Part shown: positions 49,778 to 58,652 of the stretch, piece after piece
Position numbering within the stretch: the first letter of the stretch is position 1
How the letters are laid out: every line of letters starts with the position of its first letter
NCBI GenBank assembly: GCA_013099015.1
Contig: CP039998.1
Coordinates: forward strand, 124,001-188,000
Reading direction: 5' to 3'
Length of the DNA: 64,000 nucleotides
Origin: Candidatus Saccharibacteria bacterium oral taxon 488
Lineage (GTDB): Bacteria > Patescibacteriota > Saccharimonadia > Saccharimonadales > Saccharimonadaceae
Position numbers and translations under genes: made by a program
Notes under the pieces: generated by a model
What the model was told of the DNA's origin: nothing
Databases searched by the model: none
Seen by the model: the letters and a program-made list of their open reading frames with translations, nothing else

Positions 49778-49815
49778 GTCGAAAACGCGCTACAATTGTC
49801 GTAGGGCGTTTTCGC
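49778..49815 (+). terminator. Terminator of the orphan gene
   Basis: CGAAAACGC and GCGTTTTCG form the outer stem, with CTAC/GTAG nested inside. It lies 15 nt after the stop. Confidence 0.75.
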
Positions 49816-49844
49816 GTGTGTCAGGTGAATGATCATCTTGGCGA

Positions 49845-50094
49845 TACCGGCGCGAAATGAGCGGCTATCAACTGCGAAGCCTGCGGGAAGAAATCGGTAT
49901 GATTTTGAATCAACTGAGATTAGACCCCGCCGCGACTCGCTGCGACAAAGTGAAAATTGAGCGCTAAAAGAGTGCGTGGATGCCAGTTAACTCGGCAAAA
50001 CCCACGGAAGAATCACTTCTTTTGGAATCGAGATGGTACCGTCCGCTTGAAACACCTCCAGCGGATTCTCGAAGTCAAAAGAGGTGATTTTATT
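49845..50094 (+). promoter_or_regulatory. T-box riboswitch leader (probably tRNA-Ile)
   Basis: The antiterminator is textbook: helix A1 TCGAGA/TCTCGA (50028-50033 with 50067-50072), seven-nucleotide bulge TGGTACC (50034-50040) that would pair with the tRNA acceptor end, and helix A2 GTCCGCT/AGCGGAT (50041-50047 with 50060-50066). A competing terminator can form from CACCTC (50053-50058) and GAGGTG (50081-50086), followed by ATTTTATTTTAT. Stem I would occupy about 49850-49945, closed by GCGGC/GCCGC. The specifier codon could not be assigned by eye; Ile is inferred because ileS is in the operon. Confidence 0.82.
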
Positions 50095-50110
50095 TTATAT
50101 AAGGAGTAGT

Positions 50111-50620
50111 ATGCCGATACCAGCCCACAAGTCAGCCTTGCAGCACGCCATTCGCCACGAGTGTGCGGCGCTGTGGCCACTGCTCGAGGCAGCCGCTCCC
50201 TGGGCGGATGAGCTGGTGCTTCCGGGGCAGATAAAAGGCACGATGATGAATCCTCACCAGCTAGCCAGCTACCTACTAGGGTGGGCTACCACGGTGCTAG
50301 AGTGGGGCAGTGCATATCATCAGACTCATATGGTGCCGACGATTATTACCACTGGCTATGGTGCGGTAGCGCAAAAGTTCTATATGCAATATGCTGATAT
50401 AGCGTATAGTGCCGTACTGACAAAGCTTGATGAAACGGTGGCAGCGATTGACCAACTGATCGAGCAGACATCAGAAGACGACCTCTACCGCGTCGTATGG
50501 TATCGGACGAAGACGAGCGGACGAGAGTATACTATGGCACGGATAATTGAGCTCAACACAGTCGCGCCATTGCGAAATGCACACGGTAGGTTGCGCAAGG
50601 CTATGGAGGAGAGAGGATGA
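50111..50620 (+). CDS. ClbS/DfsB-like (DinB-fold) four-helix protein
   Basis: 169 residues from ATG 50111, which has AAGGAG 7 nt upstream; a longer frame from 50084 starts inside the T-box terminator. The pattern MPIPAHKSALQHAIRHECAALWPLLEA, then GTMMNPHQLASYLLGWATTVLEW and REYTMARIIELNTVAPLRNAHGRLRKAM, split by loops, fits the DUF1706/ClbS-DfsB group of four-helix DinB-like proteins. Members include colibactin self-resistance protein ClbS, but most have no known role. First gene under the T-box. Confidence 0.72.
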   Translation: MPIPAHKSALQHAIRHECAALWPLLEAAAPWADELVLPGQIKGTMMNPHQLASYLLGWATTVLEWGSAYHQTHMVPTIITTGYGAVAQKFYMQYADIAYSAVLTKLDETVAAIDQLIEQTSEDDLYRVVWYRTKTSGREYTMARIIELNTVAPLRNAHGRLRKAMEERG

Positions 50621-51141
50621 GCATTATACCGCAGGATAATCGCATTACGAGTTTTGTCATTGATCGGACGCATGATTATATCATGTATGATACGACTGAT
50701 TTGGTGCGTGCGATAGACTTTCCGCGTCAAGTGGCGGGGTTGTTGCTCAAAGATGATGAATTCCATTTGTCGTTATTTGCGGTGCGTGAGGAGTACGGGC
50801 TCGATGAGGCTGGTCATGGGTGGCTGGAACAGGTGTCGTGTCAAGCTGGTGCAGCAATGACTACAGAGCCAGAATTGACCGGTGATTTTCTTAAGCTAAA
50901 GGATGACGTGACTGGCCGTGAAACGATTATCGGGCTCGCTCGATGGGATGAACTAGAAACTTGGCGTGATGCAATTCGTGAGCTGATCCCGCGGGCAGAG
51001 TTTATCATTCCGCACATAACGCTCTATACAAATCAGAAGGGTGCGCTTGGGTATAGTGATCGGCATAGGGATCGAGTGCGGGTGCTGGATGATGCAGTGA
51101 TGATGACACTAAGGAATATATTGTTAAGGAGTAAATCGTGA
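50617..51141 (+). CDS. 2H phosphoesterase-like protein
   Basis: 174 residues. Two HxS/Tx motifs, FHLSLF (about residue 49) and PHITLY (about 132), are placed as in the 2H phosphoesterase superfamily, which includes RNA ligase/cyclic phosphodiesterases acting on 2',3'-cyclic ends or 1'',2''-cyclic phosphates. No signal peptide. It overlaps the previous gene by ATGA and the next by GTGA, so the three are translated as a coupled set. A role in tRNA end or splicing chemistry is possible but not shown. Confidence 0.68.
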   Translation: MSIIPQDNRITSFVIDRTHDYIMYDTTDLVRAIDFPRQVAGLLLKDDEFHLSLFAVREEYGLDEAGHGWLEQVSCQAGAAMTTEPELTGDFLKLKDDVTGRETIIGLARWDELETWRDAIRELIPRAEFIIPHITLYTNQKGALGYSDRHRDRVRVLDDAVMMTLRNILLRSKS

Positions 51142-51932
51142 CCAACCAACAACAAGAATGGCTTGATTTTGCAAAAAGTGTAGCGCACGAAGCGGGCAAC
51201 ATTATGCAAAAATATTTTGGTAAAAAACCGGACGCTCATCTCAAGGCGGACAACACAATTGTGACTATTGCCGATGAGGAAATCAACCAGCTTGTGATCA
51301 AGCGAGTAGCTGAGCGATACCCATCCCATGATATTGACGGTGAAGAAGCGAGTGCTCGCCGTGGCTCGGACTATGTGTGGGTGTGTGATCCGATTGATGG
51401 CACGGTGCCTTTTGCGATGGAGTTACCAGTATCGGTGTTCTCGTTAGCACTGGTAATTGATGGCCAACCGGAAGTCGGTGTGATTTATGCGCCGTTTAGT
51501 CATCATTTGTATTGGGCGGTGCGTGGCCAGGGTGCGTTTATGAATGGTAAACAGGTTTACGTAAATAAGAGGGGTTTTGGCAGAATGACTAAGATGAACG
51601 TGGATTGGTGGCCGAGTGCAGAGTGGGATGTTATGCGGGTGATTCACGAGTTAACGTACGAGAAGGGCGCATATGTTACAGCGCCAGGAAGCGCGACGCA
51701 CGCAGCAGCCTTAGTGGCGCGCGGTGAGTTTGCGGCGTCAGTCTTCGCTGGTACGAAGGGTAAAAATGTTGACATTGCGGCAGCAAAAGTTATCGTCGGG
51801 GAAGCTGGCGGCAAGGTGACTGACCTTTTCGGCCGGGAGCAGCGGTATGATCAGGATATTTGCGGGGCGGTATTAAGCAATGGAATCGTTCATGAGGAGA
51901 TAGTGGAGGCGATGAGGAAACTAAAAGAATGA
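51138..51932 (+). CDS. Inositol-monophosphatase family phosphatase
   Basis: 264 residues, GTG start in a GTGA overlap with SD AAGGAG. Metal site motifs are DGEEA, then DPIDGTVPFAMELP; the C-terminal motif reads VDIAAAKVIVGEAGG, where most members have WDxAA. Family members hydrolyse inositol phosphate, fructose-1,6-bisphosphate, histidinol phosphate or PAP (CysQ). Substrate unknown here. Third gene of the T-box operon, 75 nt before ileS. Confidence 0.88.
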   Translation: MTNQQQEWLDFAKSVAHEAGNIMQKYFGKKPDAHLKADNTIVTIADEEINQLVIKRVAERYPSHDIDGEEASARRGSDYVWVCDPIDGTVPFAMELPVSVFSLALVIDGQPEVGVIYAPFSHHLYWAVRGQGAFMNGKQVYVNKRGFGRMTKMNVDWWPSAEWDVMRVIHELTYEKGAYVTAPGSATHAAALVARGEFAASVFAGTKGKNVDIAAAKVIVGEAGGKVTDLFGREQRYDQDICGAVLSNGIVHEEIVEAMRKLKE

Positions 51933-52007
51933 TGAGCAGGGAATAGGGAAACTTGAATAGACAATTTAAGCAAAGCAGTGAACGTAAGGTAGATAAGGAG
52001 GAAAAGT

Positions 52008-55000
52008 ATGAAATTCAAACACGGAACACGCCGCCGAGCGGCAGAATATGAAAAGGATTGGGTGCAGCGCTGGAAGGATGACCAGACGTTTGAAAAGTCG
52101 GTAACGCAGCGGCCGGCGGATAACGCCTATGTCTTTTATGATGGACCGCCGTTTATCACTGGGGTGCCGCATCACGGTACGCTGCTGAGCTCAATCGTTA
52201 AGGACGCGGTGCCGCGCTACCACACCATGAAGGGCAAGCGCGTGGAGCGCCGCTGGGGCTGGGACTGTCATGGCCTGCCGGCGGAGAATTTCGTCGAAAA
52301 ACAGATGAATATTGTGGATCGGCGGCAGATTGTGACGAGTAGTGTCAAGCGAGTCAAACTGGTAAATGATTTCGATAACGCAACGAAGGTTATTACTAAA
52401 GTTGCTGGATGGATGGGGCAGCGAGGCTATGGTAGCAGTAGCTGGGATGTCAACAATCTAACGCCAGATAAATTAGCAGAAGAATTTGGGAGAGATAATT
52501 TTTATGTAGCTTACGATGACGATAAGTTAGTAGGGAGCGTCGTCATAAGTGACAAGGATAGTTATAATTTTTTTGCAGGCAAAAAGGATAAAGGCACATC
52601 GGTTGGTTATCTCTACAAAATGGCGGTACTGCCGGAATTCCAAAAGCAAGGTTATGCGAATGCAATGTTAAAAGAAGCTGTTCGCTTAAGTAAGCAGGAG
52701 GGGGTCAAAGAGATTCGTATAGAGGTTGGCGAGCATCAACCTAAATTGGTGAATTTGTATGAGCGCAATGGATTTCAAAGAGTTGGTGAGCATATTTCTA
52801 CCGAAACAGGGGTTAACTGGTTGCTATATAGTCTCGAAGTGAGTAGTTATCCGGACGCTGTATATAATCAACTAGCGCCACTTGATAAAGACGGTAACCC
52901 ACTGCCGACCATTAGCCTAGAAAAATACATCACCAAGGCGCGCGAAAGCATGGTGGCCAACAGCGAGACGTGGCAGGGCGTGATCGACCGCATCGGTCGC
53001 TGGGTGGACTTTGCGGGTGCCTACCGCACCATGGACAAGAACTTTATGGAGAGCGTCTGGTGGGCCTTCAAACAGCTGTATGAAGCCGGCAAAATTTACG
53101 AAGGTGAAAAGGTTTTGATGTACGACACCAAGTTCGCTACCCCTGTCAGCAAGGCTGAGGTGACTATGGACAACGATGCCTACCAAACGGTGACTGACCC
53201 GAGTGTGTATGTGAAGTTTAAGCTGGATGATGAAGACGCTGCTGTTTTGGCTTGGACGACCACCCCATGGACGCTGCCAGCCAACCTGATGCTGGCGGTC
53301 AACCCGGAGATGACGTACTGCGAAGTAAAGGTACCAAAGGGTACAAAAAATGTGTTCTTGCTCTCGGGTAAGCATGCCTACGCGTCACGTGAGTACTACC
53401 CGCAGCTGAAGCAGCAGCTTGAGCAACAGGGGTATGCGGTGACGATTATTGATCATGTCAACCCCGATAGTCCAGACTTAGCAGAAAATGTAGAGCGGTT
53501 GGCACAATATGACTTTGCCAATGCGCATGTGGTGACGCATTCGCTCGGTGCAGCGACGTTCTTGAAGTATCTGCAGGATGCTAATGTGACGGTTGCATCG
53601 CTGACGATGATCGCGCCAGCGTATGGTGTGTCGAATAGTAGTGATGAGCAATGGAAGCAAGAATCGGGCTATGTTGGCCTTGCGGTTGATCTTGCTCAGG
53701 TGCGACGGAAGATTGATCGGCGGCCAACTATTGTCTATTCGGACGATGCTGAGGTGCTTAACCAGGGTTTTGCGCAGCTTGGCACAGAGCTTGACGCAGT
53801 GATGCAACATGAACCCGGTAAGGGGCACTTCTTTGCGACGGAGAAGAGTTTGGCGCCAGAGATTACACTGCCGCTAAGTGAAAAGTTCATCCTTGCCGAA
53901 GAAGCCCTCGAGCGCACCCTGCAGGATGAAAAGCATCAGTCACTTGATTACGACGTGCTGCGTACTTTCCCAGGCAGTGAATTAGTGGGTAAAAAATACC
54001 AACCGCTCGATACCGGCTCTACTTGGCCAGAGAATGACAAGATTCACACCATCTACGCGGCGGATTTCGTGTCGCACGAGTCGGGTACGGGCATCGTGCA
54101 CATCGCGCCGGCTTATGGTGAGGACGACTTTGAGCTGGCCAAGCGCCACGGCATTAGCGCCTTCCACGTCATCGATGATAACGGCTACTACACCGATACC
54201 AATTACAAAGGCCTCGAGGTGTGGGACAATAACAAGTTCATCGCCAAAGACCTGAAAGAAAAGGGTGTGGTGTGGAAGATTGAGTACATTCGTCACGAAT
54301 ACCCGTTCAACCCGCGTAGCAAACAGCGCATCATGTACCGGGCGATTCCGTCGTGGTTCTTCGACATCCAGGGGCAAAAGCCGCTGATGCTGGAGCAGAA
54401 CGAGAATATCAATTGGTTCCCGCACCACCTCAAGCACGGTCGTTTTGCCAAGAACATTGAGCAAGCACCAGACTGGAACCTCAGTCGCGATCGCTTTTGG
54501 GCCACCGCCATGCCGGTGTGGAAGGGCGATCAAGGCACGGTGAAGGTGGTTGGCAGCTACGCAGAGCTCAAAGAGCTCAGCGGCGTGGAGCTCGAGGATT
54601 ACCACCGCCCGTGGGTAGACGATATCACCTTTACGATTGAAGGCGAGACATTTACCCGCATTGATAAAGTGCTCGATTGCTGGTTCGAGAGCGGTAGTAT
54701 GCCGTTTGCACAACTGCATTATCCGTTTGAAAACCAGGCCAAGTTTGAGCAGAATTACCCGGCGGACTTCATCGTTGAGTACATTGGCCAGGTGCGGGCG
54801 TGGTTCTACTATGTGCATGCCGTCAACGTTGCTTTGGCGGAAATTGGTGCCTTTTGCGAGGCGGGTGAGCAGCATAAAAACGCCTACAGCAACGTCATCA
54901 CCACCGGTGTAGTGGCGGGCAATGACGGCCGCAAGATGAGTAAATCCCTGGGTAACTTTACTGATCCGAACGAGCTGATGGATAAGTTCAGTGCTGATTC

Positions 55001-56084
55001 CTTGCGCTTCCTGCTGCTGAGCAGTCCGCTGCTCAACGGTGAAGACTTTGCTTTGCATGATAAGGACGTGGGCGACGTGGCGCGCAAGCTCAGCATGATT
55101 TGGAATATGTATGATTTCTTCACCATGTACGCGGAAGTTGATGGCTGGGAGTTTGATGGTGAGATGAAAGATCCGCTGAGCGAGTTGACGAATCCGCTGG
55201 ATATCTGGATCGTCAGTCGGCTGCATCAGCTAGTGGCAGAAGTTGAGCGTCACATGGATACCTACAATATCCCCGATGCACTCAGCCCTATTTTGCCATT
55301 ACTCGACGATGCTTCCAACTGGTACGTTCGTCGCAGCCGCCGCCGCTTCTGGAAGTCTGAAGATGATGGCGATAAGAACGATGCCTACCGCACGCTGCAT
55401 TATGTTCTGGTGCGCCTGAGCTACCTATTGGCGCCGTTTACACCGTTTTTGGCTGAGGAGTTGTATCATAATCTGACGGGTGATGATGAGTCGATTCATT
55501 TGAAGGATTGGTTGCCGGCGGGTGAGGTGAATGAGCAGGTGTTGGCCGACATGTCCCGTACGCGTGAATTGATCAACAATGGTCTTAGTTTGCGTATGAA
55601 GCAAGATGAGCATCAAGCATCAATTAAGGTTCGCCAACCGCTGCAGTTTGCGGCATATGCGGGTGCGAAATTGGCTGAGTATTACGAGCAGATTATGGCC
55701 GAGGAGCTAAATGTTAAGGAAATTCGCTGGATTGAGAATTTAGACGAGCACTTGGCGGACTATGATGTGACCGAGGGCGCGATCAAGCCAGAGAGTTGGA
55801 TCGAAATTAGCAAGCACTTAACGCCCGAACTCAAACGCGAAGGTCTGATGCGTGAAGTCATTCGCCACGTCCAAAGCGCGCGCAAGAAGGCGGGATTGCA
55901 AGTGGACGATCGAATTATGCTGCAGCTGACGACGAGTGACGAGCAGCTCCGCCAAGCGACTGATGAGCATGCTGAGGCGATTGCTACTGAGACGCTGGCG
56001 GTGTTTGGCGAGGTGCATGACAACCAGTCGACAGTGACGGTTGAAGGGGCTGAGCTCGAGATTGCTCTTGTTGTTGTAAAATAG
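52008..56084 (+). CDS. ileS: Isoleucyl-tRNA synthetase with embedded GNAT and serine-hydrolase domains
   Basis: 1358 residues, about 300 longer than the usual enzyme. SD AAGGAGG precedes ATG. Synthetase parts: HIGH-type PHHG (54-57), GWDCHGLP (84-91), editing-domain TTTPWTLP (417-424) and GIVHIAPAYGEDDFE (695-709), SRDRFWATAMPVW, and KMSKS (976-980). The features are those of the eukaryote/archaea-like, mupirocin-tolerant class. Insert 1, about residues 112-280, is a full GNAT domain (FYVAYDDDKLVGSVVI, then YKMAVLPEFQKQGYANAML with the acetyl-CoA loop QKQGYA, then NLYERNGFQRVG). Insert 2, about 446-622 inside CP1, is an RBBP9/YdeN-like alpha/beta hydrolase with Ser 512 in THSLGA, Asp 579/580 in YSDDAEV and His 607 in GKGHF. 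Frame is continuous. Insert 1 is visibly AT-richer than the flanks. Confidence 0.95.
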   Translation: MKFKHGTRRRAAEYEKDWVQRWKDDQTFEKSVTQRPADNAYVFYDGPPFITGVPHHGTLLSSIVKDAVPRYHTMKGKRVERRWGWDCHGLPAENFVEKQMNIVDRRQIVTSSVKRVKLVNDFDNATKVITKVAGWMGQRGYGSSSWDVNNLTPDKLAEEFGRDNFYVAYDDDKLVGSVVISDKDSYNFFAGKKDKGTSVGYLYKMAVLPEFQKQGYANAMLKEAVRLSKQEGVKEIRIEVGEHQPKLVNLYERNGFQRVGEHISTETGVNWLLYSLEVSSYPDAVYNQLAPLDKDGNPLPTISLEKYITKARESMVANSETWQGVIDRIGRWVDFAGAYRTMDKNFMESVWWAFKQLYEAGKIYEGEKVLMYDTKFATPVSKAEVTMDNDAYQTVTDPSVYVKFKLDDEDAAVLAWTTTPWTLPANLMLAVNPEMTYCEVKVPKGTKNVFLLSGKHAYASREYYPQLKQQLEQQGYAVTIIDHVNPDSPDLAENVERLAQYDFANAHVVTHSLGAATFLKYLQDANVTVASLTMIAPAYGVSNSSDEQWKQESGYVGLAVDLAQVRRKIDRRPTIVYSDDAEVLNQGFAQLGTELDAVMQHEPGKGHFFATEKSLAPEITLPLSEKFILAEEALERTLQDEKHQSLDYDVLRTFPGSELVGKKYQPLDTGSTWPENDKIHTIYAADFVSHESGTGIVHIAPAYGEDDFELAKRHGISAFHVIDDNGYYTDTNYKGLEVWDNNKFIAKDLKEKGVVWKIEYIRHEYPFNPRSKQRIMYRAIPSWFFDIQGQKPLMLEQNENINWFPHHLKHGRFAKNIEQAPDWNLSRDRFWATAMPVWKGDQGTVKVVGSYAELKELSGVELEDYHRPWVDDITFTIEGETFTRIDKVLDCWFESGSMPFAQLHYPFENQAKFEQNYPADFIVEYIGQVRAWFYYVHAVNVALAEIGAFCEAGEQHKNAYSNVITTGVVAGNDGRKMSKSLGNFTDPNELMDKFSADSLRFLLLSSPLLNGEDFALHDKDVGDVARKLSMIWNMYDFFTMYAEVDGWEFDGEMKDPLSELTNPLDIWIVSRLHQLVAEVERHMDTYNIPDALSPILPLLDDASNWYVRRSRRRFWKSEDDGDKNDAYRTLHYVLVRLSYLLAPFTPFLAEELYHNLTGDDESIHLKDWLPAGEVNEQVLADMSRTRELINNGLSLRMKQDEHQASIKVRQPLQFAAYAGAKLAEYYEQIMAEELNVKEIRWIENLDEHLADYDVTEGAIKPESWIEISKHLTPELKREGLMREVIRHVQSARKKAGLQVDDRIMLQLTTSDEQLRQATDEHAEAIATETLAVFGEVHDNQSTVTVEGAELEIALVVVK

Positions 56085-56166
56085 TCATCAGGATAAAAGT
56101 TACTACCTCAAAACTAATGCGTGACAAGCGTTTGCTCGGCTGCGCGCCGATCGGACATTCATGACC

Positions 56167-56195
56167 TTGGCGATCGCCATACAACGCGGTACAAT
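56167..56195 (+). promoter_or_regulatory. Leaderless-type promoter
   Basis: TTGGCG (56167-56172), 17 nt, TACAAT (56190-56195), then 6 nt to ATG 56202. Confidence 0.8.
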
Positions 56196-56201
56196 GGGTC
56201 T

Positions 56202-57545
56202 ATGTGTAATTTAGCAGTTCTCAGTCAGTTACTCTTTTTTGCGCGAGCCGGTGGCGGCGGGTCAAGTTCTGGCGGCGGTGGTGGCGTTGTCCTTTTCGGG
56301 ATACCGATGGTAATTGCAATTTCGGTAAGTGGTTTTGTGAAAAGAGCCACTCAGTCAAAGATGGCCGCCATAGCGGTCGGGTTTTTGGCCGGTCTACTCG
56401 CTAGCTTGTTCTACCTACTCGGCGGTGTTGTTATATTTACTCTGGTGGCTATCTCGGCATTGGTCGGTGCGATCATCGGGGCGTTCACAGACAAGATCAG
56501 CCGTTTTCGCAAGGGCAGTGAGGCCGCGCAGCAAGCCGTCCGGCAAGCGGCGGCTCAGGACAGCGCCTGGAACGAACAGGGTATTGTCAATTATGCAACA
56601 ACGGTGTTTAATCGGTTTCAGTATGATTGGGAGTGGATGGATCTGCCATCAATTCAGCAGTACGTCACGCCGAATTATGCGCGGCACATTGGACTAATGT
56701 TGTATGCCCTACAACAGATGGGGCGAGTCAATCGCATGAAGAATGTGGCGATCAGTGAAGCGATTATCACCCGGGCGTATGATGATGCGAATGATCAGAA
56801 TGACTGCGTGAGTGTGAGTTTTGTTGCCTCGGCAAATGATGAGCTGGTTGACGCGGCGAGCGGTGCGGTGCTGCATCGTGACACGGGCGAGTTTGGTGAG
56901 CAGTGGAACTTTGTGCGCTCGGGTGATGGCTGGCTACTAGATAGTATTGATCAGGAAACGGAAGATACTGCCCAGCTTGTTGCCTCTATGCAGCAGTTTG
57001 CAGCGCAATACGACATGTACTTCAGTCCGGACTGGGGGCGGTTACTGCTACCGACCCGCGGTGAATTGTTTAAGGGCGGCTTTAAGGGTACTGACATCAA
57101 TAACCATATCATTGGATTCTGGACGGGCAATTTATTGGTGCAGCTATACACCTATGTGGCTGACGCCTCAAATACTGATTCAGCGACTACATACATTATT
57201 GGACAGGTTAATTTACCAAAGTCGTATGGCGGGATTTTGGTGGAGCGTCGGGATTCGCGCTTCCTGAAGCGGTTCAGGGCGCCGTCGGGTTATAAAAAAG
57301 TAGAACTGGAATGGGGTGACTTTAACAAGCGCTACCAAGTATACGCCACCGATGAAAATCAGGTGACGAGCTTTGAACTGCTCAACCCAAGTTTCATGGC
57401 GTGGTTGTATGATCAGGATATTAAGGTTAATATTGAGGTGGTAGATAATATTGTTTATCTCTATGCCAAAATTTCCACTGGCGAGATGCGCTACGGGGAG
57501 ATGATGGATATTTTGCAGAAATCACATAAAGAACTCAAGATGTAA
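56202..57545 (+). CDS. Membrane protein with TIM44-like and DUF3137-like regions
   Basis: 447 residues from ATG 56202; the upstream frame to 56121 precedes the predicted transcription start. A hydrophobic N terminus, a Gly/Ser-rich stretch, and three membrane segments (VVLFGIPMVIAISVSGFV, MAAIAVGFLAGLLASLFYLL, VVIFTLVAISALVGAIIGAF) are followed by a TIM44/Tim44-like domain (about 120-270: YDWEWMDLPSIQQYVTPNYARHIG to WNFVRSGDGWLLDSI) and a DUF3137-type C-terminal half. Such proteins are membrane-associated with unknown function; an envelope role is likely. galU follows 9 nt downstream. Confidence 0.78.
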   Translation: MCNLAVLSQLLFFARAGGGGSSSGGGGGVVLFGIPMVIAISVSGFVKRATQSKMAAIAVGFLAGLLASLFYLLGGVVIFTLVAISALVGAIIGAFTDKISRFRKGSEAAQQAVRQAAAQDSAWNEQGIVNYATTVFNRFQYDWEWMDLPSIQQYVTPNYARHIGLMLYALQQMGRVNRMKNVAISEAIITRAYDDANDQNDCVSVSFVASANDELVDAASGAVLHRDTGEFGEQWNFVRSGDGWLLDSIDQETEDTAQLVASMQQFAAQYDMYFSPDWGRLLLPTRGELFKGGFKGTDINNHIIGFWTGNLLVQLYTYVADASNTDSATTYIIGQVNLPKSYGGILVERRDSRFLKRFRAPSGYKKVELEWGDFNKRYQVYATDENQVTSFELLNPSFMAWLYDQDIKVNIEVVDNIVYLYAKISTGEMRYGEMMDILQKSHKELKM

Positions 57546-57554
57546 GGAGGAGAT

Positions 57555-58385
57555 ATGATTACCAAAGCTATTATTCCGGTCGCTGGTTGGGGTACGCGGA
57601 TGCTACCAATTACTAAATCAATTGAAAAATGTATGCTGCCGATTGGCAATCGACCGCTGATTGATTATGTGGTGCAGGACTGCTTGGCGGCCGGCGTGCG
57701 TGAGCTGATTTTTGTGGTTGGCGAGCAGAGTTCACAGTTAGAGAGCTATTATCGGAGCAATATTTTGCTCAACGATTATTTGCGGAGCAAGGGCAAGGAC
57801 GATAAGTTGGCTCTGGTGGCGCCGATCGATGCGAAGCTTCACTTTGTGACGCAGCCGAGCTATGGCAAGTATGGCTCAGCAGTACCGGTAGCCCTGGCGG
57901 CTGATTATCTCGAGGATGGTGAGTCGGCGGTGGTGCTGATGGGTGATGACTTTATGTATAATGCTGACGGCTCAAGCGAAGTGGCGCGGCTATTGGCGGC
58001 GACGCCAGACGGTCAATGTAGCCTGCTGGCTCAGGAAGTGCCGGGCGATGACATTAGTCGGTACGGGGCGATTGTGATAGACGAGGCTGGTAATTTTGTC
58101 GAGATCGTGGAAAAGCCAAAGCCAGAAGAGGCGCCAAGCCACTTTGCGAACATCGGTAAATACGTCCTGACCAAGAAAGTTATCCAGTCCTGCGCCAATG
58201 TTGAAATATCGCCGCGTGGTGAGTATGAGTTGACCGATGCGATCAGTAATTATGCTCGGGCCGGCGGTGTCGTCAAGGTTGTACCAGCGGTAGGTATGCA
58301 TTTGGACGGCGGTAATGTCGAGGGCTGGTTGCACGCAAATAATGTGGTGTGCGGTCGGTCGGGGTCGTGTTCGTGTGAGGTCTGA
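57555..58385 (+). CDS. galU: UTP-glucose-1-phosphate uridylyltransferase
   Basis: 276 residues. The nucleotidyl motif AIIPVAGWGTRMLPITKSIEKCMLPIGNRPLI, split here at the GTR turn, and YGKYGSAVPVALA, VVLMGDDFMY, EIVEKPKPEEAPS and LDGGNVEGWLHAN are those of GalU. The usual GxGTRFLPATK reads GWGTRMLPITK. It makes UDP-glucose for glycolipid or surface polysaccharide. A Cys/Ser-rich tail (CGRSGSCSCEV) ends it. SD AAGGAGG precedes ATG. Confidence 0.93.
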   Translation: MITKAIIPVAGWGTRMLPITKSIEKCMLPIGNRPLIDYVVQDCLAAGVRELIFVVGEQSSQLESYYRSNILLNDYLRSKGKDDKLALVAPIDAKLHFVTQPSYGKYGSAVPVALAADYLEDGESAVVLMGDDFMYNADGSSEVARLLAATPDGQCSLLAQEVPGDDISRYGAIVIDEAGNFVEIVEKPKPEEAPSHFANIGKYVLTKKVIQSCANVEISPRGEYELTDAISNYARAGGVVKVVPAVGMHLDGGNVEGWLHANNVVCGRSGSCSCEV

Positions 58386-58652
58386 TTGAGCATAACGCCA
58401 ACTAGCCAGACAGGCAGTTTGGTAATGTTCACATGTAGCAGCTGGTGAATATCAGATTCGTATTAGCAATGCCTTTTCGCGCATATTCTCGTGGACAATT
58501 GTTGATACTGGCAAGGGTTGTACGGCGTATGCGGCGACCACGGTGGGATCGTGCTGACGTTGTTAATATTGCCGATAGATAGGGTTTAGGCTGGACTGGG
58601 TGCATTACAATCCTGTCATCCAATACCAGCGCAGAGGGTCTGGATGAAGATA
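58386..58652. other. Non-coding gap between galU and the FHA-PP2C gene
   Basis: About 270 nt without a gene, repeat or terminator that I can support. Short frames exist but have no recognisable sequence. Its last 30 nt lead into the promoter at 58653. Confidence 0.5.

Noticed and set aside
53982-55226. 414-codon antisense frame inside ileS
   Set aside because: Mirror of a GC-rich coding strand; composition and lack of motifs show it is a shadow. The same holds for 43187..44365 and 44851..46245 on the minus strand.
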